64,000 nt of DNA from Peptostreptococcus russellii (GTDB lineage: Bacteria; Bacillota; Clostridia; Peptostreptococcales; Peptostreptococcaceae): the NCBI RefSeq assembly GCF_003012055.1, contig NZ_JYGE01000002.1, forward strand, positions 124,001-188,000, in the 5' to 3' direction. How positions within the stretch are numbered: the first letter of the stretch is position 1; each line of letters starts with the position of its first letter. Below, piece by piece: positions 15,074 to 24,900 of this stretch. The notes beneath the pieces were generated by a model. It saw only the letters and a list, made by a program, of their open reading frames with translations, had not been told where the DNA came from and ran no database searches. A program made the translations under genes and the position numbers.

Positions 15074-17014
15074 ATGAAGAAGGTTGAAGTCATAAAAGGT
15101 GAAGGTCTTTTAAATGGCAGAAGAAATGGTGCAGAGATAAATTTAAAAAGAGTGGCAGCCTATTGTAGGGTAAGTACAGATAGTGAAGATCAGCTTCAAA
15201 GTTATCATTCCCAGGTTAAATACTATACAGATTTAATCAATGAAAATCCTGACTGGACCATGGCAGGGATATATGCAGATGAAGCTATCACAGGCACACA
15301 GATAGACAAAAGACTAGATTTTCAAAGATTAATAAATGACTCTATGAATGGAGATATAGATATGGTAATTACAAAATCTATATCTAGATTTGCTAGGAAT
15401 ACTTTAGATACACTAAAATATGTAAGGCAATTAAAAGAAATGAATGTGGCAGTCTTTTTTGAAGAAGAGAATATTAATACTCTAACTATGGATGGAGAAT
15501 TACTCCTAGTTATACTTAGTTCTGTAGCCCAGCAAGAGGTGGAAAATATCTCAGCCAATGTTAAGAAAGGCTTAAAGATGAAAATGCAAAGAGGAGAGCT
15601 AGTTGGCTTCCATGGATGCTTAGGCTATGATTATGATAAAGAAAATAAAACTATTTCAATAAATGAGGAGGAGGCTGAAATAGTAAGATATATATTTAAG
15701 AGATACTTAGAAGGGGCAGGGGGAAGTGTAATATGCAGGGAGTTAGAAAACCTTGGCCACAGATCTCCTAGAGGCTCTAGTAAGTGGTCAGCAACCACTG
15801 TACTGGGAATTATAAAAAATGAAAAATACAAGGGAGATCTTTTAATGGGAAAGACCTTTACTGTTGACCCTATTACTAAAAGAAGACTGGAGAACTTTGG
15901 TGAAGAAGATAAATTTCATATAAAAGACCACCATGAACCAATTATAAATGAAGAGGACTTTGATAAAGCTCAAGCTATTAGACTTAGGAGGGCTAAGAAT
16001 AGAAATACTGTAGGCTCAAAGAATGGTAAAAGAGACAAATTCAGTAGGGAATATGCTTTTTCATGCCTATTAGAATGTGGCTTCTGTGGTTCAAATTTAT
16101 CTAGAAGATCCTGGCATAGTAATTCCCAATATAAGAAGACTATTTGGCAATGTGTAACTGGAACTAAGAAGGGGAAAAAGTTTTGTCCTGATTCTAAGGG
16201 TATAGAGGAAATAGCAATAGAGAAAGCTTTCTTAGAGAGCTATAGACAGCTTACATCAAACAATAAGGATATTGTAAGTAGCTTTCTAGAGTTAGTTGAA
16301 GCTAGCTTAAATGATAAAAGTCTTGAGAAATCTATTAAGAAGTTAGAAAGAGAGATAGCTAAAATTTCAAACAAGCAAAATTCTTTAGTTGACTTAAGGT
16401 TAGAAGAAAAAATAGATAGTGAACTATATGAAGAGAAATATCTATCTCTACAGAAGCAATATTCAGAGAAAAGCAAAGAAAAAGAAGCTCTTGAATTTAA
16501 CTTCAAAAATAATAATTAAATAAAAAATAGGATGAAAACTTTTAAGACCATGCTTGAAAGAAAGGAAGTCTTAAAAGAATTTGATAGGTATGTATTTGAA
16601 AGTATTGTAGAGAAGGTAATTGTGGGAGAAGGTGATGAAAATGCTAATGTAGATCCATATAAGCTTACTTTTGTATATAAGACTGGTTTTAAGGATAATT
16701 TAGATGGAGAGAAATTTAAGACACCGAGGAAAAATGCTAGTGCGAAAAATAAGAGAATAGAGAAAGACTCTGCTGAATTGTATTCCTATGCTAGTAACCA
16801 TGTAAATAAATCATGTTCCCATAGTAGTGACTCCACATGTGGAGTGCATAGCGTTACTACAAAGGGAAATTATGTAGAAATCCTGAGATTCAAGCTCTTT
16901 CATGACCATTTCGTGTTCATTGAAGATGAGCATAATTTTAAGAAAAAAGTACTAAAAAAATACTTTAATGTTTCAGTAGTTGTTAACCTAGAGTGTGGAG
17001 ACACAAGAGAATAA
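15074..17014 (+). pseudogene. Large serine recombinase of module A, broken by an in-frame stop
   Basis: Homologous throughout to the intact recombinase at 36505-38274. The N-terminal resolvase domain has the catalytic serine in [12 protein letters not shown] and the SISRFARNT helix. A recombinase domain, a zinc ribbon (CLLECGFCGSNLSRR to CVTGTKKGKKFC) and a coiled coil follow. At 16517-16519 a GAA codon of the homologue is TAA. Downstream the same frame continues from 16532, so a single substitution split the gene. The last about 58 residues are not homologous to copy B: the frame runs out of phase across an rlmD-like scar at 16833. The truncated 481-residue product keeps the catalytic and zinc domains but loses most of the coiled coil. 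Confidence 0.88.
16833..16877 (+). pseudogene. rlmD: rlmD 3'-end remnant (attachment-site scar A)
   Basis: In a frame different from the overlapping recombinase this reads PHVECIALLQREIM and a stop. RlmD/RumA-type 23S rRNA uracil methyltransferases end with MFPH(T/S)xHVE(T/C)-hydrophobic-LL/M-x-R, so this is their last 14 residues. It begins right where recombinase copies A and B stop being alike. An integration scar at the rlmD 3' end explains both facts. Confidence 0.7.
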
Positions 17015-17530
17015 AAAAGAAATAGCTTAAGTAATTAAAACTTTATTGTATTTTTATTGTATTGTTGAATAAAGTCCTGGTGTTTTATTGTTAAAATATC
17101 GGGACTTTTGATATATTATTATTAGTATTTATAAAATGTTAGAAAATTTACTAAATAGTGATATAATTATATTTATATTATAAAAATTGTTATATTTGAG
17201 ATCGTAAAGATTATCTTGGAAAATATTAGTAATAGATTGAGAAAGTTTTGGAGTTTTAAAGTTTATAAAAACAATACAATATCTATACAATAGATTTTAT
17301 TAAAAAAAGCTTAGGTAAGTACTTTATAAAAAACATTATTATATTTTTAGTAATTAATCTTATTTATTATATAATTTATTATTATATAATATACTTATAT
17401 TGAAACTGTTATAGATTACATATAAATATAAAACAAGATAATATATTGCAACTTTGCATTAAGTTTAAAATTTAATAATATAGATAAAATTTCTATGGTT
17501 TAATAATTTATATATTGAAAGGAGGAAATT
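17015..17530. other. Very A+T-rich intergenic region with one terminator
   Basis: No gene was found in 516 bases, strikingly A+T-rich even for this window. A hairpin with 7-bp arms (17071-17077 and 17102-17108) followed by T could end transcription reading through the recombinase and scar. The last 30 bases hold the strong GGAGG ribosome site of the SIR2 gene. Any promoter for that gene must lie here but cannot be singled out among many TATA-like stretches. Confidence 0.45.
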
Positions 17531-19102
17531 ATGAATATAAAAGATTTTGTAGCGAAATTTACAAATCATCCAATTTTATTTGTAGGTTCTGGTTTTAGTA
17601 TGAGATACTTAAAGAATTCATATACTTGGGATGGTTTATTAGAAAAAATTACGTTTGATATCGCTAATGATTCTGAACACTATATTGATTTAAAAAATCA
17701 AGTATATGAAAAAGATACTAAAAATTATAATATGCCTAAATTAGCATTTTTAATTGAAAAAGATTTAAATGCTATAGCACAAAAAGAAAAGGATGGTTTT
17801 TTTAAAGATGTAAATAAATTGTTTTATAGTACTATGCAAGATGGAACTCATACTAGTAGGTTAAAAATATATATTTCTAAATTATTAACTGAGTTAAATT
17901 ATATAGAAAATAAGAATACCGAAATAATCGAATTAAAAAAGGCAAGAAAAAATATTGGATCCATTATTACTACTAATTATGACAAATTAATAGAAGATAT
18001 TTTTAATTTTAATCCTTTAATTGGAAATGATATACTTTTAAGTAATCCGTATGGATCAGTATATAAAATTCATGGATGTGTATCTAAACCTGATAGTATT
18101 ATTATAACTGATTCAGATTATGAAGAATTTAATAGAAGGTATGAATTAATAAGAGCACAATTATTATCTTTATTTATACATAATCCAATAATTTTTATTG
18201 GTTACAGTATTAGCGATGTAAACATACAGATGATATTAGAAACCATATTTACTTATGTGAGTTCAGATGATAATTTAGCAGAAAAAATAAGAAAAAATTT
18301 TCTTTTAGTAGAATATGATAAGGGTTCTAATAATAACGAAGTTGTAGAACATGATATAACGATTCAAGATGTAGCAATTAGAATAAATAAAATTAAAACA
18401 GATGATTATATTAGTATTTATGAAGCGATATCAAACCTAAGATTACCTATTTCGGCTATGGATATTAGAAAAGTTCAGACTATAGTAGGAGATATCTATA
18501 AAGGAGGTGACTCTAAGAATGCTATAAAGGTACGTATTACCGAAGATTTAGACAATTTGGAGAACTCTGATAAAGTATTGGTTATAGGTTCTGAACATAC
18601 TATTAAATATGAATTTAGAACAATTTCTGAAATAATGATAGATTATTTTTCTATTATAGATGAAAATAATGTTCAGATTTTAGATTTAATAAATAAGCAA
18701 ATAATTCAATCCAATCAATATTTTCCAATATATGCTTTTAGCTTAATTAATCCTGAAATTGAAAAAATTGAAGAATTAAAAAAAATACAAAATAATAAAA
18801 TTGATTATGTAATTAGTAAAATTTCAGAGGTATCAAAGGAAAAATATTATGATATTTATCAAATAGTAAGTGATTCTAGTTTATCAGTAGCCAATAAAGT
18901 AAATTCTATCATTTGGAATGTACTTGAAAAAAATATTAAATTAGAAGAATTCAGAAATTTTTTAATTAATTATGATAAGTATATAGAAGATAAAGATATT
19001 GAATCTAAAAAAACAACTGATTACAAAAAACTATTATGTATTTATGATATTTGTAAATATTCGCGATTTGAATATAATGGGGAACAAGTCTTATATAATT
19101 AA
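17531..19102 (+). CDS. SIR2-domain protein, probable anti-phage NADase
   Basis: A 523-residue protein. The first about 280 residues are a SIR2-like fold, with FVGSGFSMRYL near the start, the nucleotide-binding TTNYDKLIE (about residue 146), KIHGCVSKPDSIIITDSDYEEF with the likely catalytic histidine (about residue 179), and FIGYSISD. The remaining 240 residues are helical, A+T-rich in codon use and unrecognised; they may sense infection. Stand-alone SIR2 proteins of this kind in defence islands deplete NAD and stop phage growth. It is the first gene after the rlmD scar and ahead of the BREX operon. Base composition is lower in GC than the BREX genes, suggesting separate acquisition. The defence role is inferred from family and context. 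Confidence 0.75.
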   Translation: MNIKDFVAKFTNHPILFVGSGFSMRYLKNSYTWDGLLEKITFDIANDSEHYIDLKNQVYEKDTKNYNMPKLAFLIEKDLNAIAQKEKDGFFKDVNKLFYSTMQDGTHTSRLKIYISKLLTELNYIENKNTEIIELKKARKNIGSIITTNYDKLIEDIFNFNPLIGNDILLSNPYGSVYKIHGCVSKPDSIIITDSDYEEFNRRYELIRAQLLSLFIHNPIIFIGYSISDVNIQMILETIFTYVSSDDNLAEKIRKNFLLVEYDKGSNNNEVVEHDITIQDVAIRINKIKTDDYISIYEAISNLRLPISAMDIRKVQTIVGDIYKGGDSKNAIKVRITEDLDNLENSDKVLVIGSEHTIKYEFRTISEIMIDYFSIIDENNVQILDLINKQIIQSNQYFPIYAFSLINPEIEKIEELKKIQNNKIDYVISKISEVSKEKYYDIYQIVSDSSLSVANKVNSIIWNVLEKNIKLEEFRNFLINYDKYIEDKDIESKKTTDYKKLLCIYDICKYSRFEYNGEQVLYN

Positions 19103-19179
19103 CTATATAATTTGACTAATAGCAAGAATAAAATCTTGCTATTTTTTATGTTTAAAAATCAAAAAAGGAGGTTACCTAA

Positions 19180-19674
19180 ATGGTAAATGATGATGTCAAT
19201 AACAAAGCTATAAACCTTGAAATTAAAGTGGCTCAGTATTCAGCAAAGGCTATTTTGAAAGCTATGAAAAAGATTATAGAAGATGCCGCTGAAAAAAGCC
19301 AACCACTTTCAGACTATCTTAGTCAAAAACGAAAGACTAACTCAAGAAAGCTTAAGGATATGGTAAAGAAAGGTCAACTTGAAAATATTGATTTGCAGAA
19401 AGGTGAGATTAAGGAATTAAAAAAGCAGCTTAACAGGTATGGAGTCAATTTTTCTATCATGAAGAATAAGGAGTCTGAACTGTATTCTATATTCTTTCAA
19501 GCAAAAGATACAAAAGTTATGGACTTAGCATTTAAAAGAGCTATAGAAATATATGAAAAGAAAGAAAACAAAAAAGAGTCTACAAAAGAAATATTAAATA
19601 ACTTTAAGGAAAAGATGAAAAATATTGCAGTAAAAGACAAGATTAAGGAAAAACGTCATGAACAAGAGAGATAA
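19180..19674 (+). CDS. PcfB-like protein (DUF3801), conjugation backbone
   Basis: A 164-residue charged helical protein of the DUF3801/PcfB family. The N-terminal block (NKAINLEIKVAQYSAKAILK) and the middle (FSIMKNKESELYSIFFQAKD) are family hallmarks. PcfB of enterococcal plasmids assists the relaxosome or coupling protein. In full conjugative elements a VirD4 coupling protein gene follows; here only a RepA-like gene does, so this is a relic or a mobilizable-element component. A strong AAGGAGG ribosome site precedes the ATG. Confidence 0.75.
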   Translation: MVNDDVNNKAINLEIKVAQYSAKAILKAMKKIIEDAAEKSQPLSDYLSQKRKTNSRKLKDMVKKGQLENIDLQKGEIKELKKQLNRYGVNFSIMKNKESELYSIFFQAKDTKVMDLAFKRAIEIYEKKENKKESTKEILNNFKEKMKNIAVKDKIKEKRHEQER

Positions 19675-19733
19675 GAAGATTAGGCATTTAAGAGAAATCT
19701 TAGAGGCTTTTTTATTGAGATGAGGTGAAATTA

Positions 19734-20234
19734 ATGGATTTTGATTATTTTTATGGGAGAGATTCTGAAAGTTTTAGATTTATCCGTTTACCCATAGTTC
19801 TTATAGAAGATGAGGAATTTAAGGGATTATCAATAGACGCAAAAGTGCTTTATTCAATGTATCTATCTCGAAGTGCTTTATCTTATAAGAATAATTGGAT
19901 AGATGAAAATGGTAGAGTATATATTTACTTTACTGTTGAGGAAACGGCTAAACAACTTTGTTGTGGAATGAAGAAGGCAGTAAAACTTATAAAGGATCTT
20001 GAAGAAATAGGACTTATAAAAAAGAAAAGAAGAGGACAAGGAAATCCTACTAAAATTTATGTTAAAGATTTTATGAGTATTTTTAGAAATGAAAACTCCA
20101 GTTTTGTTAAAATGAAAAATCAAGACTTGTCAAAAGGACAAGTCAAGAATGGAGATTTTGACAATTCAAAAATGGCGAAAAGGAAAAATCAAGACTTGTC
20201 AAAAAGACAACCTAACTATATAGATATTAGTTAG
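19734..20234 (+). CDS. RepA_N-type replication initiator, probably C-terminally truncated
   Basis: A 166-residue protein starting MDFDYFYGRDSESFRFIRLP, the typical opening of Gram-positive RepA_N replication initiators. The winged-helix region (LSIDAKVLYSMYLSRSALS, then VEETAKQLCCGMKKAVKLIKDLE) is complete. Family members usually run to 250 or more residues, whereas this frame ends shortly after the linker (KRQPNYIDIS). The C-terminal domain is therefore missing, and independent replication is doubtful. I start at the ATG at 19734, spaced 8 bases from GAGG; a GTG at 19725 is possible. It marks a plasmid or mobilizable-element origin for this module. Confidence 0.75.
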   Translation: MDFDYFYGRDSESFRFIRLPIVLIEDEEFKGLSIDAKVLYSMYLSRSALSYKNNWIDENGRVYIYFTVEETAKQLCCGMKKAVKLIKDLEEIGLIKKKRRGQGNPTKIYVKDFMSIFRNENSSFVKMKNQDLSKGQVKNGDFDNSKMAKRKNQDLSKRQPNYIDIS

Positions 20235-20541
20235 ATTGATAGAGTTATATTGATATTAGGGGGAGAAAAAGGAAAGTACTTTCTTTTCATATAATATAAA
20301 AGCTGAAACGGTGGATTACCGTATTAGGTTAGAATGGAGGGTGTTAGTAATAAATGAAACATCAGTCTATGTATTAATCTTTAGAGCTAGACTTGATAGT
20401 CTTAGAAGGTTATAAAACTATGTAACAAAGAATTTAAGTTTATAACTCAAAAAACTATAATTATGATATAATTAAATATGGATATAATTTACGCAAACAT
20501 ATAGAAGTATTATATATAGAAAATAAATAAGGAGGATATAT
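20235..20541 (+). promoter_or_regulatory. Intergenic region upstream of the BREX operon
   Basis: No gene in 307 bases. A perfect 12-bp palindrome GAAAGTACTTTC (20272-20283) is followed 7 bases later by TATAAT (20290-20295). A second TATAAT lies at 20467-20472, about 70 bases before the regulator gene. Neither has a convincing -35 box. The palindrome next to a -10 box is a plausible operator for the small helix-turn-helix protein encoded downstream. Confidence 0.4.
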
Positions 20542-20772
20542 ATGGGATTCAGCTACAATAAACTTTGGAAGATTCTAATTGATGAAGAGATGAATAAGAC
20601 AGAGTTCCAGAAAGCTGTTGAATTGAGTCCTACCACAGTAGCAAAACTAGGTAAGAATGAGACAGTAAATATGGAAATTCTAGCCCGCATTTGTGATTAC
20701 TTTGAATGCAGCATAGAAGATATAGTTTCTTATAGCCCTAAAAAAAGAAAGCATGAAAATGAAGATAAATAA
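20542..20772 (+). CDS. XRE-family helix-turn-helix regulator of the BREX operon
   Basis: A 76-residue Cro/C1-type DNA-binding protein of the short YozG-like kind: YNKLWKILIDEEMNKTEFQK, then SPTTVAKLGKNETVNMEILA and ICDYFECSIEDIV. It has a GGAGG ribosome site and lies 11 bases before brxA, so it is the first gene of the operon. Small regulators in this position commonly restrain BREX expression. A target at the upstream palindrome (20272-20283) is inferred only. Confidence 0.8.
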   Translation: MGFSYNKLWKILIDEEMNKTEFQKAVELSPTTVAKLGKNETVNMEILARICDYFECSIEDIVSYSPKKRKHENEDK

Positions 20773-20783
20773 GGAGGTACTTT

Positions 20784-21389
20784 ATGGATAGTAATGCACC
20801 ATATATAGCTTCCCTTACAAGAGAACCTTTTATGTATTATGAAATGAAAATAACTGCAAAGTTACTTGAGGAAGGATTAAGTGAAAAAGAAGCTATAGAA
20901 AAAATATTTAAAGAAAATCTATATCAATATCCTACAGAAAGAAGCCTTAAAATGAGAGCAAGAGCTTGTATAAAAAGATTAAATGCACTTGGAGATGAAG
21001 AACTCGTATCCTGGATTATAAATAGACCTTTAGATATTTCAAGACAAGTATGTCTATATGCAATGATGAAAGATTCAAGACTTATATGGGAGTTTATGAT
21101 TACTGTTATTGGAGAGAAATACAGAACCCGTAATTTTTCCTATAGCAGAATGGATCTAAATGTATTTTTCACTAGACTTCAAGAACAGAATGATACTGTA
21201 GCAAGTTGGAGTGACTCAACAATTAACAAGCTTAAATCGGTATTTGCTAGTCTCTTAAAAGAGAATGGATATATAGATAAAACCAGTTCTAAAAGGCTTA
21301 ATGAAGTGCTTTTAGATTATAAACTAAAAGATAAAATAATCGAAAATGGAGATGCAACTTGTCTTCCAGCTTTCAATTATTTTGAGTAA
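20784..21389 (+). CDS. brxA: BREX protein BrxA
   Basis: A 201-residue protein of the DUF1819/BrxA family. The N-terminus (YIASLTREPFMYYEMKITAKLL) and the WIINRPLDISRQVCLYAMMK segment are typical of the family. BrxA is a small helical, DNA-binding component of type I BREX. It is followed 14 bases later by brxB and has an AGGAGG ribosome site. Identification rests on sequence features plus the unmistakable order of the six BREX genes. Confidence 0.9.
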   Translation: MDSNAPYIASLTREPFMYYEMKITAKLLEEGLSEKEAIEKIFKENLYQYPTERSLKMRARACIKRLNALGDEELVSWIINRPLDISRQVCLYAMMKDSRLIWEFMITVIGEKYRTRNFSYSRMDLNVFFTRLQEQNDTVASWSDSTINKLKSVFASLLKENGYIDKTSSKRLNEVLLDYKLKDKIIENGDATCLPAFNYFE

Positions 21390-21403
21390 AGGAGTGTAGC
21401 AGA

Positions 21404-21961
21404 GTGAGCAATATAAACGAAAAACTAGATAGATTAAGAAACTTAATTCAAGATCAAGACTTTCTAACAGGGAAAGGACTGAGCAATGAAGTTAATATAA
21501 GAATGTTCTGCTATGAACCTAAGGATGAAATGGCAGTAAGGCATTTTACAAAACAACTTGAAAACGATAATTCCCTGGAATGTAATCTTATTTGTCATAA
21601 TCTTTATCATGTGTTTTTGGAAATATGTGAGGAAAAAAATATTATTAAGAAGATTCCAGATATGGAAGAAAAAAAAGGAAGCGACTACCTTAAAGATAGG
21701 ATATTAAAGTTTTCAACAACAAAAGCTTTTGCAGAAAAAATGCAGTATGAACCACATGAAAAAGGAGATGTTCTTTTACTTACAGGAGTAGGAGAAGTAT
21801 ATCCATTTATGAGAGTTCATTCTCTTTTAGAAGAATTACAGACAGGATTTGATGACATTCCTATAGTTGTTCTTTATCCAGGAAGTTTTAATGGTAGATC
21901 AGTAACACTATTTAATGAATTTACACCAAATGAGTACTATAGGGCATTTAATATAATTTAG
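21404..21961 (+). CDS. brxB: BREX protein BrxB
   Basis: A 185-residue DUF1788/BrxB protein. Typical features are FLTGKGLSNEVNIRMFCYEPKDE near the N-terminus and LLTGVGEVYPFMRVHSLLEELQ with PIVVLYPGSFNGRSVTLF near the C-terminus, a P-loop-like fold without a clear nucleotide-binding motif. The start is GTG at 21404 after AAAGGAG. BrxB is thought to be a structural partner of the BrxC and PglZ assemblies. It is followed by brxC after 19 bases. Confidence 0.9.
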   Translation: MSNINEKLDRLRNLIQDQDFLTGKGLSNEVNIRMFCYEPKDEMAVRHFTKQLENDNSLECNLICHNLYHVFLEICEEKNIIKKIPDMEEKKGSDYLKDRILKFSTTKAFAEKMQYEPHEKGDVLLLTGVGEVYPFMRVHSLLEELQTGFDDIPIVVLYPGSFNGRSVTLFNEFTPNEYYRAFNII

Positions 21962-21980
21962 GAAGTGGGAGGGAATATAA

Positions 21981-24900
21981 TTGAGAATACAAAATATGTT
22001 TTATGATGACATCAATAGAGAGATAAATGGTGTTATCAAAGTTGATCAAGATACAGAAGGTATAATAGAACAGGAACTTTCAGAATATGTTATTACAAGG
22101 GAACTTAAGAAACACTTTATAAGTTTTTTTAATTACTATTCAGATTCTTTTGATAGACCGACTGCTGATACAGGTGTATGGATTTCTGGATTCTTTGGAA
22201 GCGGTAAATCTCACTTCTTGAAAATCCTTTCATACATTTTAGAAAATAAAGAAGTAAATGGAATTAAGACTGTAGAGAGATTCAGAGAAAAATTTACAGA
22301 TGATTTAGCAACATTTATGCTGATTGATAAATCAACACAGGCTCCTACAGAAACAATTCTATTTAATATTGATATAGAAGGGCCTATGGAAAAAAACAAG
22401 ACAGCAGTTTTAAGGGTATTTGCCAAGATGTTTTATAAACACCTTGGATTTTATGGTGAAAATCTTAAAGTTGCAAAACTTGAACAATATGTTGATAGGA
22501 GAGGAAAAACAGAAGAATTTAGACGTGTTTTTGAAGAAAAAAACGGTGATTCATGGATAGATTCAAGAGATGTATTTGACTTCTGTGAAGATGAAGTAGT
22601 TGAAACACTTATGCAAGTTCTTGGTATGAGTGAAACAGCAGCCAGAAATTGGTTTGACTCCTCTGAAGAAATTGATATTTCAATAGCACAGCTTGTGTCT
22701 GAAATAAAAGAATATGTTGATAGTAAGCCAGATAATTATAGGCTTCTTTTCATGATTGATGAGGTGGGACAGTATGTAGGTGCTGATACTGATATGCTTC
22801 TTAATCTTCAATCTTTAGTTGAAAAGATAGGCTCTGAGTGTATGGGAAAAGTTTGGGTAATGTGTACTGGGCAAGAAGCTCTAGATGAAATAATTAGAAC
22901 AAGGGCAGACGAATTTTCAAGAATCCAGGCAAGATTCAAGACAAGGCTTTCACTTTCTTCATCATCAGCAGATGAGGTTATTCAAAAGAGAATTCTAAAG
23001 AAAAATAATGAGTCCAAAGCCTATCTTGAAGATGTTTATGACAAACAGAAAAGTGTTATGGACAATCTCTTTAAATTTAGAGAAGCAGTTGGAGATATAA
23101 GAGGTTTTGGAGGTCCTGAAGAATTTTCTATAAACTTTCCCTTTGTGCCATATCAGTTTATTCTCATGCAGAAGGTATTTTCTGAAATTAGAAAACATGG
23201 TAATGCAGGAAAGCATTTATCAGGTGGAGAAAGATCTATGCTTTCAGGCTTTCAGGAAGCTGCACAAAGGGTTCAGGATAGGGATGAGTATGCAATAATT
23301 CCTTTTTGGATGTTTTATGACACAGTTCATACTTTTCTTGATAGTTCAATTAGAAGAGTAATAGAAAGAGCAGAAAGAGCAGCAAGAGATGATAAGGGTC
23401 TTGAACCTATAGATGTTAATGTCTTGAAGCTTCTTTACATGATTAGGTATGTGGAAGATATACCTGCAAATCTTGATAATATTATAATTATGATGGCTGA
23501 AGATATAAGAGTGGATAAGATTGATGAAAGAAACAAGATTCAAAAATCATTAGACAGGCTTATTCGCCAGAACTATATTGCCAGAACAGGAGATACATAT
23601 AATTTTCTTACTGATGCAGAGCAGGATGTAGAAAGAGAAATCAGAGATGAATATGTAGATCCAAGCGAGATTACAAGAAAAATTTCTGAAATGATTTTTG
23701 GGAATATATATACAACAAAAAAATTCCGTTATGAAAAGAAATATGACTTTGAATTTGATAAAAAAGTAGATGGTGTAAATTATGGTAATCCAGTTGGAGG
23801 AATGGAACTAGAGATTCTTACTATTGCAACAAACGTAATAGATAAACAGGAACTTAGACTGATGACTGAATCTCAGAACAAGGTTCTTGTGGTACTTGAG
23901 GATACGGAATACTACAACTTCATAGAAAATGCTATGAAAATAGATAAGTTTGCAAGAAAGAAGAATATCCCACAACTTCCAAAATCAATGCAAGATATTA
24001 TAAGAAGTAAACAAGACGATGCTGAGCATTTTAAAGAGGATGCCTTAGTGGAACTTAAAGAGGCTTTTATGAAAGCAAAGTTTTATATAAATGGAGATAG
24101 GGCTACAGTAAAAGCTGGAACACCACAAGCTAAAATTGATGAAGCATTAGAGTATCTAGTTTCTAATGTATATAATAAACTTGACTTGATTACAAAAAAT
24201 GCAGATTCAGATGAAGATATTTATAAGATTCTTGATGGAAGAGAAGATGATGGTGTTATGCTAGGGCTGGAGTCAAATAGAAAAGCTGCAACTGAAGTAG
24301 AAAACTATCTTATAGCTCAAAATCAGCAACACCTTCCTACTAATATGGCAGACGTTCAGAAAAGATTTACTTCTATCCCTTATGGATGGAGAGAAATAGA
24401 TATTGCAGCTGTAGTTGCAAGATTAGTTTATGAACAAAAAGTAATTGTTAAATACGGTGGAGAAACCATAAGAACAGATGATGAGAGGCTTCCAGAACTT
24501 TTATATAAGAGAAGTGAAATAGGGAAAACAAAGATTCAAAAACGTGAAATGATAAGTATTCAAAAGATAAAAGAGGCAAGAGACTTTTTAAGAGAATTCT
24601 TTGATCTTATGGATGTGCCAGAAGATGATGATGGACTTGTAGATTTTATTATTTTAAAATTTGAAAAACTAGAAGTGCATTATGATGAATTACTTAATAA
24701 ATATGAGGGCAATAACTATCCTGATAAAAAGAAAATAATTGAAGCGAAGGCTACTGTATCAGATTTACTTTATGCAAAGACAGATAATATCGCCCTTGTA
24801 AACAAACTTATTGATATGGAAGATGAGCTTGAAGATATGCAGGAAGATATGGAATCTATCGAAGACTTCTTTAAGTCACAGGTAGATACATTTGATGAAG

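Noticed and set aside
16831-16844. Palindrome CTCCACATGTGGAG at the end of recombinase A as the recombination core.
   Set aside because: It is better explained as the codons for HVE of the rlmD remnant; the corresponding bases in scar B are not palindromic.
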